This document shows, piece after piece, positions 55,134 through 62,846 of a DNA stretch of 64,000 nucleotides. Numbering within the stretch: position 1 is the first letter of the stretch; every line of letters starts with the position of its first letter. This stretch comes from Streptomyces klenkii (GTDB lineage: Bacteria > Actinomycetota > Actinomycetes > Streptomycetales > Streptomycetaceae). The stretch spans positions 1-64,000 of the forward strand of contig NZ_RBAM01000001.1 of assembly GCF_003626645.1 (NCBI RefSeq), in the 5' to 3' direction. The notes below the pieces were generated by a model that saw nothing but the letters and a program-made list of their open reading frames with translations, did no database searches and was not told where the DNA came from. The position numbers and the translations under genes were made by a program.

Positions 55134-56192
55134 CTACCGGGGTTGGAGCCGGACGCCGGGACAGCTCCGGAGAGCGATCAGCGCTGCGCCGTGCGCGCCG
55201 CGGACGGCGTCCAGCGGTTTGGTGACGATCTGACAGTCCCTGCTGATCTGGAACGTGTACGCGGGGAACTTCCGCATCGCGTGGAGGAACGCGCTCGCAG
55301 CCCGGTGCCCGGGCCCGCCGCCGATGAGATCCTGCGCCGCGTAGACCACCACGTGGGTCGGCCCGAAGAGGGTGAGGAGCGTGGCGATGCCGCGGGCGAT
55401 CGAGGTGCCGGCCTTGCGGAAGGCCGCCACCGCCTCGCGCGCCTGCGCGTCGTCGCTGTCGGCGATCGCGATCGCGGCCTCCAGTCCGTCCAGCTCCCGG
55501 CCGGTCCGCTCCTTGACCACGGCGGTCAGGGCCCGGTTGCCGACCTGGCTCTCGATGCACCCGCGCATCCCGCAGTCGCAGATGCGGCCCCGCGGCCACA
55601 CCTGGAGGTGCCCGAACTCCACCGGCGCGGATAACGGTGCGCCCCGGACCACCATTCCGGCGCCCACGCCGTCGCGGATGAGGATGACCCCGAACGTGGT
55701 GCTGATGCGGCCCACGCCGAGGCTCTGCTCGTACGCCGCGAAGGCGTGCGCGTCGTTCTCCACCGAGGTGGCGCAGCCCAGCATCGAGGCGAGTTCCGCC
55801 CCGAGGCGGACGCCCTTCCACCTGTACGGGGGAGGTTTCTCGTGCCGGTGGTCGTCGGGGCCGTTGACGAGGTGGAGCACCGTACCCGTGTCCGGGTCGA
55901 CGGGCCCGCCCACCTGGACCCCGACGCACACCCTGCTCCTGGGGAAGGCGCACCCCAGCCTGTCGTCGACAAGATTGTCCGCAAGGTCGGCCACGCGCTT
56001 CACCACCTCCGCCGACCCCATGACCGTGAGGTGCCGACGGGAGCGTGCCAGGACCACGCCGTCGGACCCGACAACGACCCCGGTGAGCTTGTACGGCTGG
56101 ATCTCGATGCCGATCGCGTAGCGCTCGTGGTCGAGTTCGTGCGAACGCCGGAGGATCTGCCGCACTTTCTCGTCGTGCACGTTCACGTTCAT
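55134..56192 (-). CDS. ROK-like protein without the phosphate-binding motif (TTA codon)
   Basis: A 352-residue ROK-fold protein. Where ROK kinases have DIGGT, it has GIEIQPYKLTG (about residues 28-38), so nucleotide binding is doubtful. ENDAHAFAAYEQSLG still has the catalytic Asp position and CDCGMRGCIESQ the zinc site. It has no DNA-binding domain. Codon 187 is TTA (55632-55634), implying bldA control. It may be a sugar sensor that acts on the sigma factor or its partner. It lies 43 bases after the partner gene. Confidence 0.85.
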   Translation of the reverse strand: MNVNVHDEKVRQILRRSHELDHERYAIGIEIQPYKLTGVVVGSDGVVLARSRRHLTVMGSAEVVKRVADLADNLVDDRLGCAFPRSRVCVGVQVGGPVDPDTGTVLHLVNGPDDHRHEKPPPYRWKGVRLGAELASMLGCATSVENDAHAFAAYEQSLGVGRISTTFGVILIRDGVGAGMVVRGAPLSAPVEFGHLQVWPRGRICDCGMRGCIESQVGNRALTAVVKERTGRELDGLEAAIAIADSDDAQAREAVAAFRKAGTSIARGIATLLTLFGPTHVVVYAAQDLIGGGPGHRAASAFLHAMRKFPAYTFQISRDCQIVTKPLDAVRGAHGAALIALRSCPGVRLQPR

Positions 56193-56235
56193 GTGCCACC
56201 TTGCGTCCGGTGGTGCGCTGGAGGGAGAAAGAGGC

Positions 56236-56988
56236 TCAGGTGAGGGAACCGGGGGACACCGCCTCCGGGTATCGCTGGACCGCGGAACGGATGGCGATGG
56301 GGGTCAGTGTGATGATCTCTTCGGCGTCGGTTTCGGCGTCAACTCCGGCTTCTTCGTCCATGTCCCGGGCCGCACGGCGCAGTTCCTGCGCCCGCCCGGT
56401 GGTCACGCAGTCCCACAGTGCGCCGACGAGATCGATATCGTGCGTGTCCTCGAATTCCTCGAAGGACACCTTTTCGGTGATGAGCCGGCGGCTTCGATTG
56501 ACGTAGGGAAGATGGCGTACGCACTCGGTGAGAAATGCCGTCTTCAAGGCGGGATCGGCCTTCTGCGGTTTCGGAACGGGGAGCAGCTCCTGGTCGCGGA
56601 AGCTGCTCAGTGCCCGTGCCACCGTCTCCACCGCGAGTTCGTCGATAGCGTCCCGGCGGAGATGGGCACGTTTCGGGCGGTCCGCCGCGGCAATGGCGAG
56701 CAGCCACAGGTGGATGACGTGATAGCCGTAAGCGGCCCAGCCGGCCCGGGAATCGAAGCGGGGGATACCGGTCGTCCGGGCGCCGTCCGGGGCAGGTGCG
56801 CCCGGTGCCGGACCGACGAGCCGGTGCAGCCGCTCCTCCACCTCGTCCGGGGTGAGACGGCTCTCGACGTCGGCCCGGACGGCCCGGAGGAATCGCTCGA
56901 ACGCCGGGTGCACGTGCTGTGCGGCGACTCTGGTGGACTTCGGCTGGGCCCTGCACGTGGCGAGACCGTTTTCATCCCTTGGGGACAC
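56236..56988 (-). CDS. Soluble partner protein of the ECF sigma factor, unknown function
   Basis: A 250-residue protein encoded directly after the sigma factor (13 bases between; AAGGAGG 5 bases before its GTG). It is rich in charged helices with Trp-Gly motifs such as GWAAYGYHVIHLWLLAIA in the middle; the end is acidic (DETDAEE-like). No membrane helix and no zinc anti-sigma motif (H-x3-C-x2-C) are seen, so it is not a usual anti-sigma factor. A role in sensing or inhibiting the sigma factor by another mechanism is an inference from gene order. Unknown family. Confidence 0.7.
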   Translation of the reverse strand: MSPRDENGLATCRAQPKSTRVAAQHVHPAFERFLRAVRADVESRLTPDEVEERLHRLVGPAPGAPAPDGARTTGIPRFDSRAGWAAYGYHVIHLWLLAIAAADRPKRAHLRRDAIDELAVETVARALSSFRDQELLPVPKPQKADPALKTAFLTECVRHLPYVNRSRRLITEKVSFEEFEDTHDIDLVGALWDCVTTGRAQELRRAARDMDEEAGVDAETDAEEIITLTPIAIRSAVQRYPEAVSPGSLT

Positions 56989-57001
56989 GCGAACCTCCTT
57001 C

Positions 57002-57520
57002 TTATTTCTCGTAGTTCTCCAGTGAGCTCCGCAGCGTGGCGATCGCGTGCCGCAGATTGCTGCGGACCGTGCTCGCCTTCACGCCGAGCAGCGAGGCCAT
57101 TTCCTGTGCGGAATAGCCGTCCAGGTGCAGGGCCAGGACCTGCCCCTGCCGAGGGGGGAGACCGCGCAGGATCTCCAGTACCCTTTTGCGCTCGTCCGGT
57201 TCGGCGCGGGGCCGGGCAGCCGGGTGCGGGCCCGCCAGGTGTGCGCTCCGGGACTCCAGGACCAGACGCCTGCGGTTGTGCTCGGCCTTCTTGCAGTACG
57301 CGTGCCACGCGACTTTCCAGACCCAGCCTGCGGGTTTTTCGCAGTCCGCCCACCTGAGCAGGAGCTTGTGCATGGCGTCCTGCGTGGCGTCCTCGGCTTC
57401 CTCATACGTCGCGCCGACTCTCATCAGGTTGTGTACGACTCGTGGATACTCCGCCGTAAAGAAAGCCGCGAAACCCGGCAGTTCGGCGGGTGCGGCTCCG
57501 TGATCTCCTTGGCGGCTCAC
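57002..57520 (-). CDS. ECF sigma factor
   Basis: A 172-residue ECF (group IV) sigma factor. Region 2 spans VVHNLMRVGATYEEAEDATQ and DAMHKLLLRWADCEKP, and region 4 has LPPRQGQVLALHLDGYSAQE with MASLLGVKASTVRSNLRHAI as the helix-turn-helix. It has no C-terminal extension. GTG start with GAGGAGG 7 bases upstream. First gene of a four-gene operon (sigma, unknown partner, ROK-like, ROK kinase). The regulon is unknown; a TATAAG element lies upstream near 57560. Confidence 0.9.
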   Translation of the reverse strand: MSRQGDHGAAPAELPGFAAFFTAEYPRVVHNLMRVGATYEEAEDATQDAMHKLLLRWADCEKPAGWVWKVAWHAYCKKAEHNRRRLVLESRSAHLAGPHPAARPRAEPDERKRVLEILRGLPPRQGQVLALHLDGYSAQEMASLLGVKASTVRSNLRHAIATLRSSLENYEK

Positions 57521-57711
57521 TCAGCCACCTCCTCGGGATCGGTCACACCCTTATAGGTCCGCGGGGGGCCGGAAGTGTGCAATGCCCCGCCGGAGGCTTA
57601 CGTTCCTGTTTTCTGCCTTCTCTCATGCTTACCGTCATGCCCGCAGCACTTGCACGAGAACGGCGCGTTCCGCCCCTTCTGCATAACAGCCCCGATGAAT
57701 GCGAGGACCTC

Positions 57712-57924
57712 ATGCGGCGCAATGGCAGCACAGAGCATCCCGACGCAACCGGCTCCACCCAGCGGAACCGCCACCCGGGCTCCATGGAGGCCGTGGCCCT
57801 GGTGAACGGCGTGACGGCGAGCATCGGAGGCACCTATGTGGTGACTTCGTCGCTCCTGATCGCGGCGCTGGCCGGGGTGCTGGCGGTCGCCGTGGTGACC
57901 CTGCACCTCAAGTTCGGTTCGTGA
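57712..57924 (+). CDS. Small single-helix membrane peptide (70 aa)
   Basis: A 70-residue peptide, divergent from the sigma factor gene. A polar, basic N-terminal half (MRRNGSTEHPDATG, then STQRNRHPGSMEAVALVNG) leads to one hydrophobic helix (TYVVTSSLLIAALAGVLAVA) and a short basic end. GAGGA lies 4-5 bases before the ATG. I do not recognise the family. It resembles neither a lanthipeptide nor a circular bacteriocin precursor closely. It could be a membrane signal or toxin linked to the sigma factor. Confidence 0.55.
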   Translation: MRRNGSTEHPDATGSTQRNRHPGSMEAVALVNGVTASIGGTYVVTSSLLIAALAGVLAVAVVTLHLKFGS

Positions 57925-57930
57925 GCGGAC

Positions 57931-58548
57931 TCAAGTCCGGTTTGTGAACGGGCCGTTCCGGAGGGCGGCGCCGACGACCGAGGTCACGACCTTGCGGACG
58001 GCGCCGGCCTCCGGCCGGGGGCCGGTGCGGTCGGCGAACAGCAGATGACCGGCGCCGATCAGCGCGGGAGCGAGCGTGCCGACGTCCGCATCGGCCGCGA
58101 TGCGGCCCAGTTCGCGCTCGGCGGCCAGGTACGAGGCGACCATGGCGGTGGCCTCCGTCAGCAGCGGGACGCCGCCGCCGTCCGGCCCGGCGCGGCGCAG
58201 CCGGGCGCGCAGGTCGTCCCGGAAGGTGATGAGGGCGACGATCGCTACGGCGACCGAACCGAACAGGTCGGTGAGCGCGGCGGCGAGGTTGCCGGCGACC
58301 GAGCCGGTCCCCGCGGCGCCGCGCAGCGCCGCGGCCTGGCTGTCGACGCGGGCGATGCGGTCGCGCACGAGCTCGGCGAGGAAGGCGTCGAAGTCGGCGA
58401 AGTGCCGGTGCAGGACGCCCTTGGCGCAGCCCGCCTCCGTCGTGACCGCCCGGCTGGTCAGCGCGCTGGGCCCGTCCCGGAGCAGGATCCGCTCGGCGGC
58501 GTCGAACAACTGCTCACGCGCGTCGCGCAGGGCCACCCCTGTCGGCAT
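57931..58548 (-). CDS. TetR family transcriptional regulator
   Basis: A 205-residue TetR protein: REQLFDAAERILLRDGPSAL, then TSRAVTTEAGCAKGVLHRHF as the helix-turn-helix. The ATG at 58548 is supported by GGAAGGA 9 bases upstream. It is divergent from a methyltransferase gene, and two perfect dyads lie in the 73 bases between them, so it represses that gene and itself. Its ligand-binding half does not match a known drug regulator. Confidence 0.88.
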   Translation of the reverse strand: MPTGVALRDAREQLFDAAERILLRDGPSALTSRAVTTEAGCAKGVLHRHFADFDAFLAELVRDRIARVDSQAAALRGAAGTGSVAGNLAAALTDLFGSVAVAIVALITFRDDLRARLRRAGPDGGGVPLLTEATAMVASYLAAERELGRIAADADVGTLAPALIGAGHLLFADRTGPRPEAGAVRKVVTSVVGAALRNGPFTNRT

Positions 58549-58585
58549 GCCGCACATCCTTCCGTCTCCCGCCGGACCCTATCCG

Positions 58586-58630
58586 TTGACGAGTGGGCGC
58601 ACGCCCACCGATAGTGGGCGCATGCCCACT
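58586..58630. promoter_or_regulatory. TetR operators and leaderless-looking methyltransferase promoter
   Basis: GTGGGCG-CA-CGCCCAC (58593-58608) is a perfect 7-bp dyad, and AGTGGGC-GCAT-GCCCACT (58613-58630) is another. A promoter overlaps both: -35 TTGACG (58586-58591), 18-base spacer, -10 GATAGT (58610-58615). The start ATG of the methyltransferase is at 58622, where transcription should begin, so the mRNA would have almost no leader. The second dyad covers the start codon. Confidence 0.65.
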
Positions 58631-59464
58631 CTACCGTCAGGGCGATCGCGCCCTTCAGAGCAAGAGCCGCACCAGCACCGGGAGATGGCCGAGTCGTTCG
58701 GCTCGGACGCCGAACGGTACGACCGGGCCCGGCCCCGCTACCCCGACGCCCTGGTGGAGCGGATCGTCGCCGAGGGACCCGGTCACGGCACCGGCCCGTA
58801 CGTCCTCGACGTCGGCTGCGGCACGGGAATCGCCGCCCGGCAGTTCCAGGCGGCCGGTTGCAAGGTGCTGGGGGTGGAGCCCGACCCGCGGATGGCCGCG
58901 CTGGCGCGGCGGCTCGGGGTGGACGTCGACGTGTCGGCGTTCGAAGCCTGGGACCCGGCCGGGCGCGCCTTCGACGCGGTCGTCGCCGCCCAGGCCTGGC
59001 ACTGGATCGACCCGGTCGCGGGAGCGGCCAAGGCCGCGCGGGCGCTGCGGACCGGCGGCCGGCTGGCGCCGTTCTGGAACGTGCCGCAGCTTCCGTCCGA
59101 GGTGACGGCCGCCTTCGCCGCCGTCTACCGGCGCGTCGCGCCCGACGCGCCGTTCAGCCTTCCGACGACGACGGAGCAGGCCATGGACGGGCACCGGCGG
59201 CTCGCGACCAGGGTCGCCGACGCCGTACGCGGGACGGGCGCGTTCGGGGATCCGGAGGAGTGGCGCTTCGACTGGGAGTGGTCCTACACCCGGGACGCGT
59301 GGCTGGACCAGATGCCCACCCACGGCGCGCTCACCCGGCTCCCGCCCGGCAAGGTGGCGGAAGTGCTGGAGTGCGTCGGGTCCGCCGTCGACGCGATGGG
59401 CGGCAGCTTCACGGTGCGCTACGCGACGGTGGCGCTCACGGCGGTGCGCACCAGTGGCGCATGA
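58622..59464 (+). CDS. SAM-dependent methyltransferase
   Basis: A 280-residue class I methyltransferase. Motif I is VLDVGCGTGIAARQF, post-I LGVEPDP, motif II FDAVVAAQAWHWIDP and motif III LRTGGRLAPFWN. The N-terminal part SFGSDAERYDRARPRYPDAL and the WHWIDP pattern are common in Streptomyces methyltransferases acting on small molecules. No ribosome site stands before the ATG; the gene appears leaderless, with start and promoter inside TetR operators. Substrate unknown; control by TetR suggests a role in resistance or detoxification. Confidence 0.88.
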   Translation: MPTLPSGRSRPSEQEPHQHREMAESFGSDAERYDRARPRYPDALVERIVAEGPGHGTGPYVLDVGCGTGIAARQFQAAGCKVLGVEPDPRMAALARRLGVDVDVSAFEAWDPAGRAFDAVVAAQAWHWIDPVAGAAKAARALRTGGRLAPFWNVPQLPSEVTAAFAAVYRRVAPDAPFSLPTTTEQAMDGHRRLATRVADAVRGTGAFGDPEEWRFDWEWSYTRDAWLDQMPTHGALTRLPPGKVAEVLECVGSAVDAMGGSFTVRYATVALTAVRTSGA

Positions 59465-59487
59465 GGCGGCCGGTGTTGCCGCACGCC

Positions 59488-59527
59488 ACTGATGTCTACT
59501 GACGCCTGCTGATACCTCCTGATGCCT
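59488..59527. repeat. Four tandem 10-bp repeats
   Basis: ACTGATGTCT, ACTGACGCCT, GCTGATACCT and CCTGATGCCT follow each other without gaps (59488-59527), sharing N-CTGAYRYCT. They lie in the gap between convergent genes and touch the stop of the DoxX gene. The 10-base period is about one helical turn. Confidence 0.7.
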
Positions 59528-59876
59528 ATCGCGCCGCTGCGAGGACGAGCGACGCGGCGGCCAGCGCCAAGTAGGCGCCGGGGAAGGCCATGTTGCGGTA
59601 GACGCGGGCGCGGACGTGTGCCGTGACGGCGCCCACGTAGAAGAGGACCAGCCCGGTCGCTGCCGCGACACCGAGGACGGGGACGCCGAGCAGCCCGAGC
59701 AGGAGCCCGGCGGCGCCGGCCCCCTTGAGCGCGGCGAGCCACGGGAGCCAGGACTGCGGGAGGCCCACCTCGGCCGAGTTGGCGAGGACGAACCCGGCCT
59801 TCGCCAGGTCCGCGACGGCGATCCCGGCGTTGACCGCGATCGTGACGGCGGTGACGATCACGTAGGAGATGAACAC
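59526..59876 (-). CDS. DoxX-like membrane protein
   Basis: A 116-residue membrane protein with four helices (VFISYVIVTAVTIAVNAGIA, then others) and the DoxX-family pattern of Gly and Pro, including LPWLAALKGAGAAGLLLGLL and RVYRNMAFPGAYLALAAASL. These proteins are linked to electron transport or membrane redox; exact role unknown. GTG at 59876 with GGGAG upstream. The longer frame to 60092 overlaps another open frame and is not supported. Confidence 0.8.
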   Translation of the reverse strand: MFISYVIVTAVTIAVNAGIAVADLAKAGFVLANSAEVGLPQSWLPWLAALKGAGAAGLLLGLLGVPVLGVAAATGLVLFYVGAVTAHVRARVYRNMAFPGAYLALAAASLVLAAAR

Positions 59877-59959
59877 GTGTCTCCCTTCGGTGGGGCGCAG
59901 CGTGAGCGCGCTCCGGCCGGCTTCTCTGCCGGCGCTGCCGGCGAGGCTACCCGGGCGCG

Positions 59960-60115
59960 TCAGACGAGGCCGAAGGGGGCCGGGGAGTGTCCCTCCCAGA
60001 TGCGGCGGGAGGCCTCTTCCGGGTAGGGCACGGTCTCCGATTCGGCGTCCAGGACGCGAGTGAGCCGTTCGCCGGGCCGGTGGGCGGCCCATCCGGGGGC
60101 GCCGGTGGTCGTGAT
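59960..60115 (-). other. 51-codon open frame after P450 with SD but ATC instead of ATG
   Basis: From 60115 to 59960 the minus strand reads as a protein-like frame with Streptomyces codon use (nearly all G/C in third positions): TTTGAPGWAAHRPGERLTRV, then LDAESETVPYPEEASRRIW, ending EGHSPAPFGLV. CAGGAGGG (60127-60120) lies 6 bases before an ATC where ATG would be expected. There is no ATG, GTG or TTG start after it. It is in the same frame as the P450 and begins after the P450 stop (60167-60169). It may be a gene with a lost start, a rare AUC start, or a remnant. Not recognised. Confidence 0.4.
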
Positions 60116-60166
60116 CCGGCCCTCCTGCAACTGGCCGGCCCGCGTGCTCGGGTGGATCCGCGCGTC

Positions 60167-61495
60167 CTACCCGGGGTTGCGCGGGGTTACGGTCATGCGG
60201 ATGTCGTCGGCTGCCCGGAGGACGAACCGTTCGACCGGGGTCACCTCGTGCCCCGGGACGGGCCGGAACCGGAAGCGCTTGAGGAGCACGGCCAGCACCA
60301 GCTCGGCCGTGACCATGGCCAGGCCGGCGCCTTCGCAGCTGCGCGGCCCGAGCCCGAAGGGGACGTAGGCCAGCCGGTGCCGCCCGGCCTCCTCCTCCGG
60401 CGTGAACCGCTCGGGCCGGAACCGCTCGGGCTCGGGCCAGTGCTCCGGGTTCATGTGGACGGCCCAGAAGGGGTAGAAGACGGTCGTCCCGGCGGGGATG
60501 TCGTAGCCGCCCAGGACGAGCGGCTCGGTCGTCTCGCGCGCGCCGTAGGGGCCGGGCGGGTACAGCCGCATGGCTTCCTTCACGACCATGTCCAGGTACG
60601 TCAGCCGCCGCAGGTCCGCGTACCCGGGCGCGGCACGGTCACCGAGCACGCGGTCCAGTTCGGCGGCGACGCGCGCGGTGGCTTCGGGGTGCCGGCCCAG
60701 CAGGTGCAGGGCCCACGAGACGGCCACGCCGGTGGTGTGGTGGGCGGCCAGCATCGTGACCATGACGGTGTCGCGGATCCGCGCGGGCCGCTCGCCCGCC
60801 TCGACGAGGGCCCCGATCAGGTCGCTCCTGTCCGTGCGGTTGCCGGAGCGGTGGGCCGCGACGACTTGGTCGACCGTCGTGCGCAGGTGGGCGAGGGCCT
60901 GCCGCGCCCGCTCGGCGCGCTCCTCCGGCGAGCCGGGAGCCGGTATGCGGTAGAGCCGCCCCAGGCGTTCGGTGAGCACGTCCTCGAAGGCGGTGACGAC
61001 GCCGTCGGGGTCGGCGAGCCGGCCCCCCAGCGCGTACGTGCAGATCATCCGCAGGGACAGCGCGGTGAGATCCTTCTGGAGCTCCACGGGTTCGCGGCCG
61101 GACCGCTCGGCCCAGCGGTCCGCGAGCTCCGTCGTCAGCGCGGTGAACTCCGCGAAGTGCCGCTCGTGGGACGGACGCCCCGCCAGCACCGACAGCAGCA
61201 GACGCCGCCACGGGCCGTGTTCACCGGCCGGCATCACCTGAAGGTTGCCCGTCTCGAACAACGGCGCAAGAAACGCGAACAGTTGCTCCGGCCGCTTGTC
61301 GATGCGCGCCGTGGCCTCCAGCAGTACGGGGTCGGAGACGGACACGGCCGTGCCCGTCTCCGACCCCGGGAGCTGGAACCGCACGACCGGCCCGTACGCG
61401 GCGTGCAGGTGCAACTGGTAGGTGTGCAGGCCGCCCGCCGCGGCGATGGCACCGAGACCACCGTCCTCCTGGGGCGCGGGACCGGGGATGTCCAT
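60167..61495 (-). CDS. Cytochrome P450
   Basis: A 442-residue P450. FGLGPRSCEG (Cys387) binds haem, KEAMRLYPPG holds the E-x-x-R pair in its family variant, and MLAAHHTTGVAVSW is the oxygen-binding helix, where most have A-G-x-E/D-T-T; here HHTT. RPERFTPEE and HMNPEHWPEPERF fit the P450 perf and meander region. The ATG at 61495 has GGAGG 7 bases before it. Closest to bacterial CYPs acting on fatty acids or terpenoids, judged by general pattern only. No ferredoxin gene is nearby. Confidence 0.92.
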   Translation of the reverse strand: MDIPGPAPQEDGGLGAIAAAGGLHTYQLHLHAAYGPVVRFQLPGSETGTAVSVSDPVLLEATARIDKRPEQLFAFLAPLFETGNLQVMPAGEHGPWRRLLLSVLAGRPSHERHFAEFTALTTELADRWAERSGREPVELQKDLTALSLRMICTYALGGRLADPDGVVTAFEDVLTERLGRLYRIPAPGSPEERAERARQALAHLRTTVDQVVAAHRSGNRTDRSDLIGALVEAGERPARIRDTVMVTMLAAHHTTGVAVSWALHLLGRHPEATARVAAELDRVLGDRAAPGYADLRRLTYLDMVVKEAMRLYPPGPYGARETTEPLVLGGYDIPAGTTVFYPFWAVHMNPEHWPEPERFRPERFTPEEEAGRHRLAYVPFGLGPRSCEGAGLAMVTAELVLAVLLKRFRFRPVPGHEVTPVERFVLRAADDIRMTVTPRNPG

Positions 61496-61607
61496 GACGG
61501 ATCCTCCTCGCCGAAACCGTATCCGTATCCGTAACGGCCCGGTCACGGCGTCTCCGTGACCGCTACCGCGGCCCAGGATCAGCTATCGCGGAAGGCGTCG
61601 GCCAGTG

Positions 61608-61832
61608 CTAGTTCCGGTACCGGAACACGATCCGGCCGCGCGTCAGGTCGTACGGCGGGAGCTCCACCAGCACCCGGTCCTCCAGCATGATCTTGATGTA
61701 GTTCTTGCGGATCTTCCCGCTGATGTGCGCGAGCACCCGGTGGCCGTTCTCAAGCTCAACGGTGAACATGGCGCTGCGCAGGCACTCGACGACCTTGCCC
61801 TCGACTTCGATGACGTTCTTGTCCTTCGTCAT
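61608..61832 (-). CDS. infA: Translation initiation factor IF-1 (paralogue)
   Basis: A 74-residue S1-fold protein. [40 protein letters not shown] and [13 protein letters not shown] match IF-1 closely, but the sequence differs from the common streptomycete IF-1 (for example MTKDKN at the start and IKIMLEDRV in the middle), so it is likely the second copy. It overlaps the upstream acetyltransferase stop by 4 bases (ATGA), so its production is tied to that gene. A ribosome-tuning role under stress is possible. Confidence 0.92.
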   Translation of the reverse strand: MTKDKNVIEVEGKVVECLRSAMFTVELENGHRVLAHISGKIRKNYIKIMLEDRVLVELPPYDLTRGRIVFRYRN

Positions 61833-62635
61833 CGCACCAGCTCCAGGTTGCTGCTCATCGGCCGGGCGCCGATGCCCTGGAACAGCGCCGAAGCTGCCCG
61901 GTTGGACTCGTGGACTTCGGTCCACGCCTCGGCGGACCCGGAGCGGTGCAGCGTCTCCAGCGCGTGGGCGAGGAGCGCCCGCGCGATGCCGCGGCGCTGC
62001 TCACCGGCCCGGACCGCGACCAGCCCGATGCGCGGCCGGTTCACCGTCACCACCCGGATCAGGCCCAGGTAGCGGTCCGGTGCCGCGGCCACCGCGTACT
62101 TCGACGGATCGACGATGGTGTCGCCTTCGGGGCGGGGAATGACCTCCGCGGGCATCGACCGCCACCCGACGGTCGCCTCGACTTCGTCACGGATCGCGCG
62201 GTCCACCGCCCGCAGCAGACCCTCGTCCGCCTGACCGGCGGGCACGATCGTCACGCCCGGAGGCGGCAGGACCGCTTCGAGCCCCGTGACCCGCGGGCTG
62301 GTCGGCACGGCGTACTCCCACTCGCGGCGCCGGACCGTGAATCCGGCCCGCTGCCAGGCGGCCGTCAGCTCGGCGTCGGCTTCGTCGACCACCGTGTACA
62401 GCGGGGCCGACAGCTCGGCCAGCATTGCCTCGGCGAGCTGGTTGAAGGCGGCGTCGTGCCAGGCGTCGATGCTGACGAACAAGCGACCGTCGGGCCGGTA
62501 CTCCGCATATCCGCGGCCGACCACCAGGTCGTCATCCAGTGCGTGCCATTGCCTGTCCGCGACGCGCGTGACCGTCACCGCGTTCTCGCTCAGGCCGGAT
62601 GAGAAAGGCTTCGTGTTCAAAGGCTTCGTGTTCAT
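61829..62635 (-). CDS. GNAT N-acetyltransferase coupled to IF-1
   Basis: A 268-residue protein. The C-terminal half is a GNAT domain: [40 protein letters not shown] (acetyl-CoA loop) and [20 protein letters not shown]. The first 110 residues are a second, degenerate GNAT-like domain. AGGAA precedes the ATG at 62635; the longer frame to 62728 would cover the leader region. Substrate unknown; its coupling to IF-1 suggests a link with translation, such as ribosome modification or antibiotic resistance. Confidence 0.85.
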   Translation of the reverse strand: MNTKPLNTKPFSSGLSENAVTVTRVADRQWHALDDDLVVGRGYAEYRPDGRLFVSIDAWHDAAFNQLAEAMLAELSAPLYTVVDEADAELTAAWQRAGFTVRRREWEYAVPTSPRVTGLEAVLPPPGVTIVPAGQADEGLLRAVDRAIRDEVEATVGWRSMPAEVIPRPEGDTIVDPSKYAVAAAPDRYLGLIRVVTVNRPRIGLVAVRAGEQRRGIARALLAHALETLHRSGSAEAWTEVHESNRAASALFQGIGARPMSSNLELVR

Positions 62636-62647
62636 CGGAATTTCCTT

Positions 62648-62678
62648 CCAGGAGTGCCTCGATAGCAGGCGCTCCTGG
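62648..62678 (-). promoter_or_regulatory. Leader hairpin before the GNAT/IF-1 operon
   Basis: On the minus strand, CCAGGAGCGCC (62678-62668) pairs with GGCACTCCTGG (62658-62648) with one mismatch and a 9-base loop. It sits between a short upstream open frame and the ribosome site of the GNAT gene. It could act in translation-coupled control. Confidence 0.45.
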
Positions 62679-62690
62679 CGACACCGAACG

Positions 62691-62744
62691 TCAGCCGCCG
62701 GACCGTGACGGAGTGAGGGAGCACCCATGGGTAACTGCGTTCAC
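62691..62744 (-). CDS. Putative 17-aa leader peptide (uORF)
   Basis: An 18-codon open frame starts with GTG (62744-62742) and ends with TGA (62693-62691); it would encode MNAVTHGCSLTPSRSGG. GGGAGG lies about 8 bases upstream, a strong ribosome site for such a short frame. It ends 55 bases before the GNAT start with the hairpin between. This is the layout of leader peptides that sense ribosome stalling or an amino acid; there is one Cys and one His in it. Not proven. Confidence 0.4.
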   Translation of the reverse strand: MNAVTHGCSLTPSRSGG

Positions 62745-62846
62745 GGTGCTCACCTCCCTACGACGATTTCACGGTCCACCGCGAAAGTAGCAACGGGGTG
62801 CTGCCTCGCTCAAATCCTTTTACGAGCTCTCAGGCCGGGGAGCACG

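Noticed and set aside
57598..57906. Minus-strand frame opposite the 70-aa membrane peptide
   Set aside because: No ribosome site and no coding pattern; the plus-strand frame with its hydrophobic helix is better supported.
59960..60166. Reading the frame after the P450 as the tail of a terpene synthase
   Set aside because: No terpene-synthase motif (DDxxD, NSE) is present in it, so the identity could not be supported.
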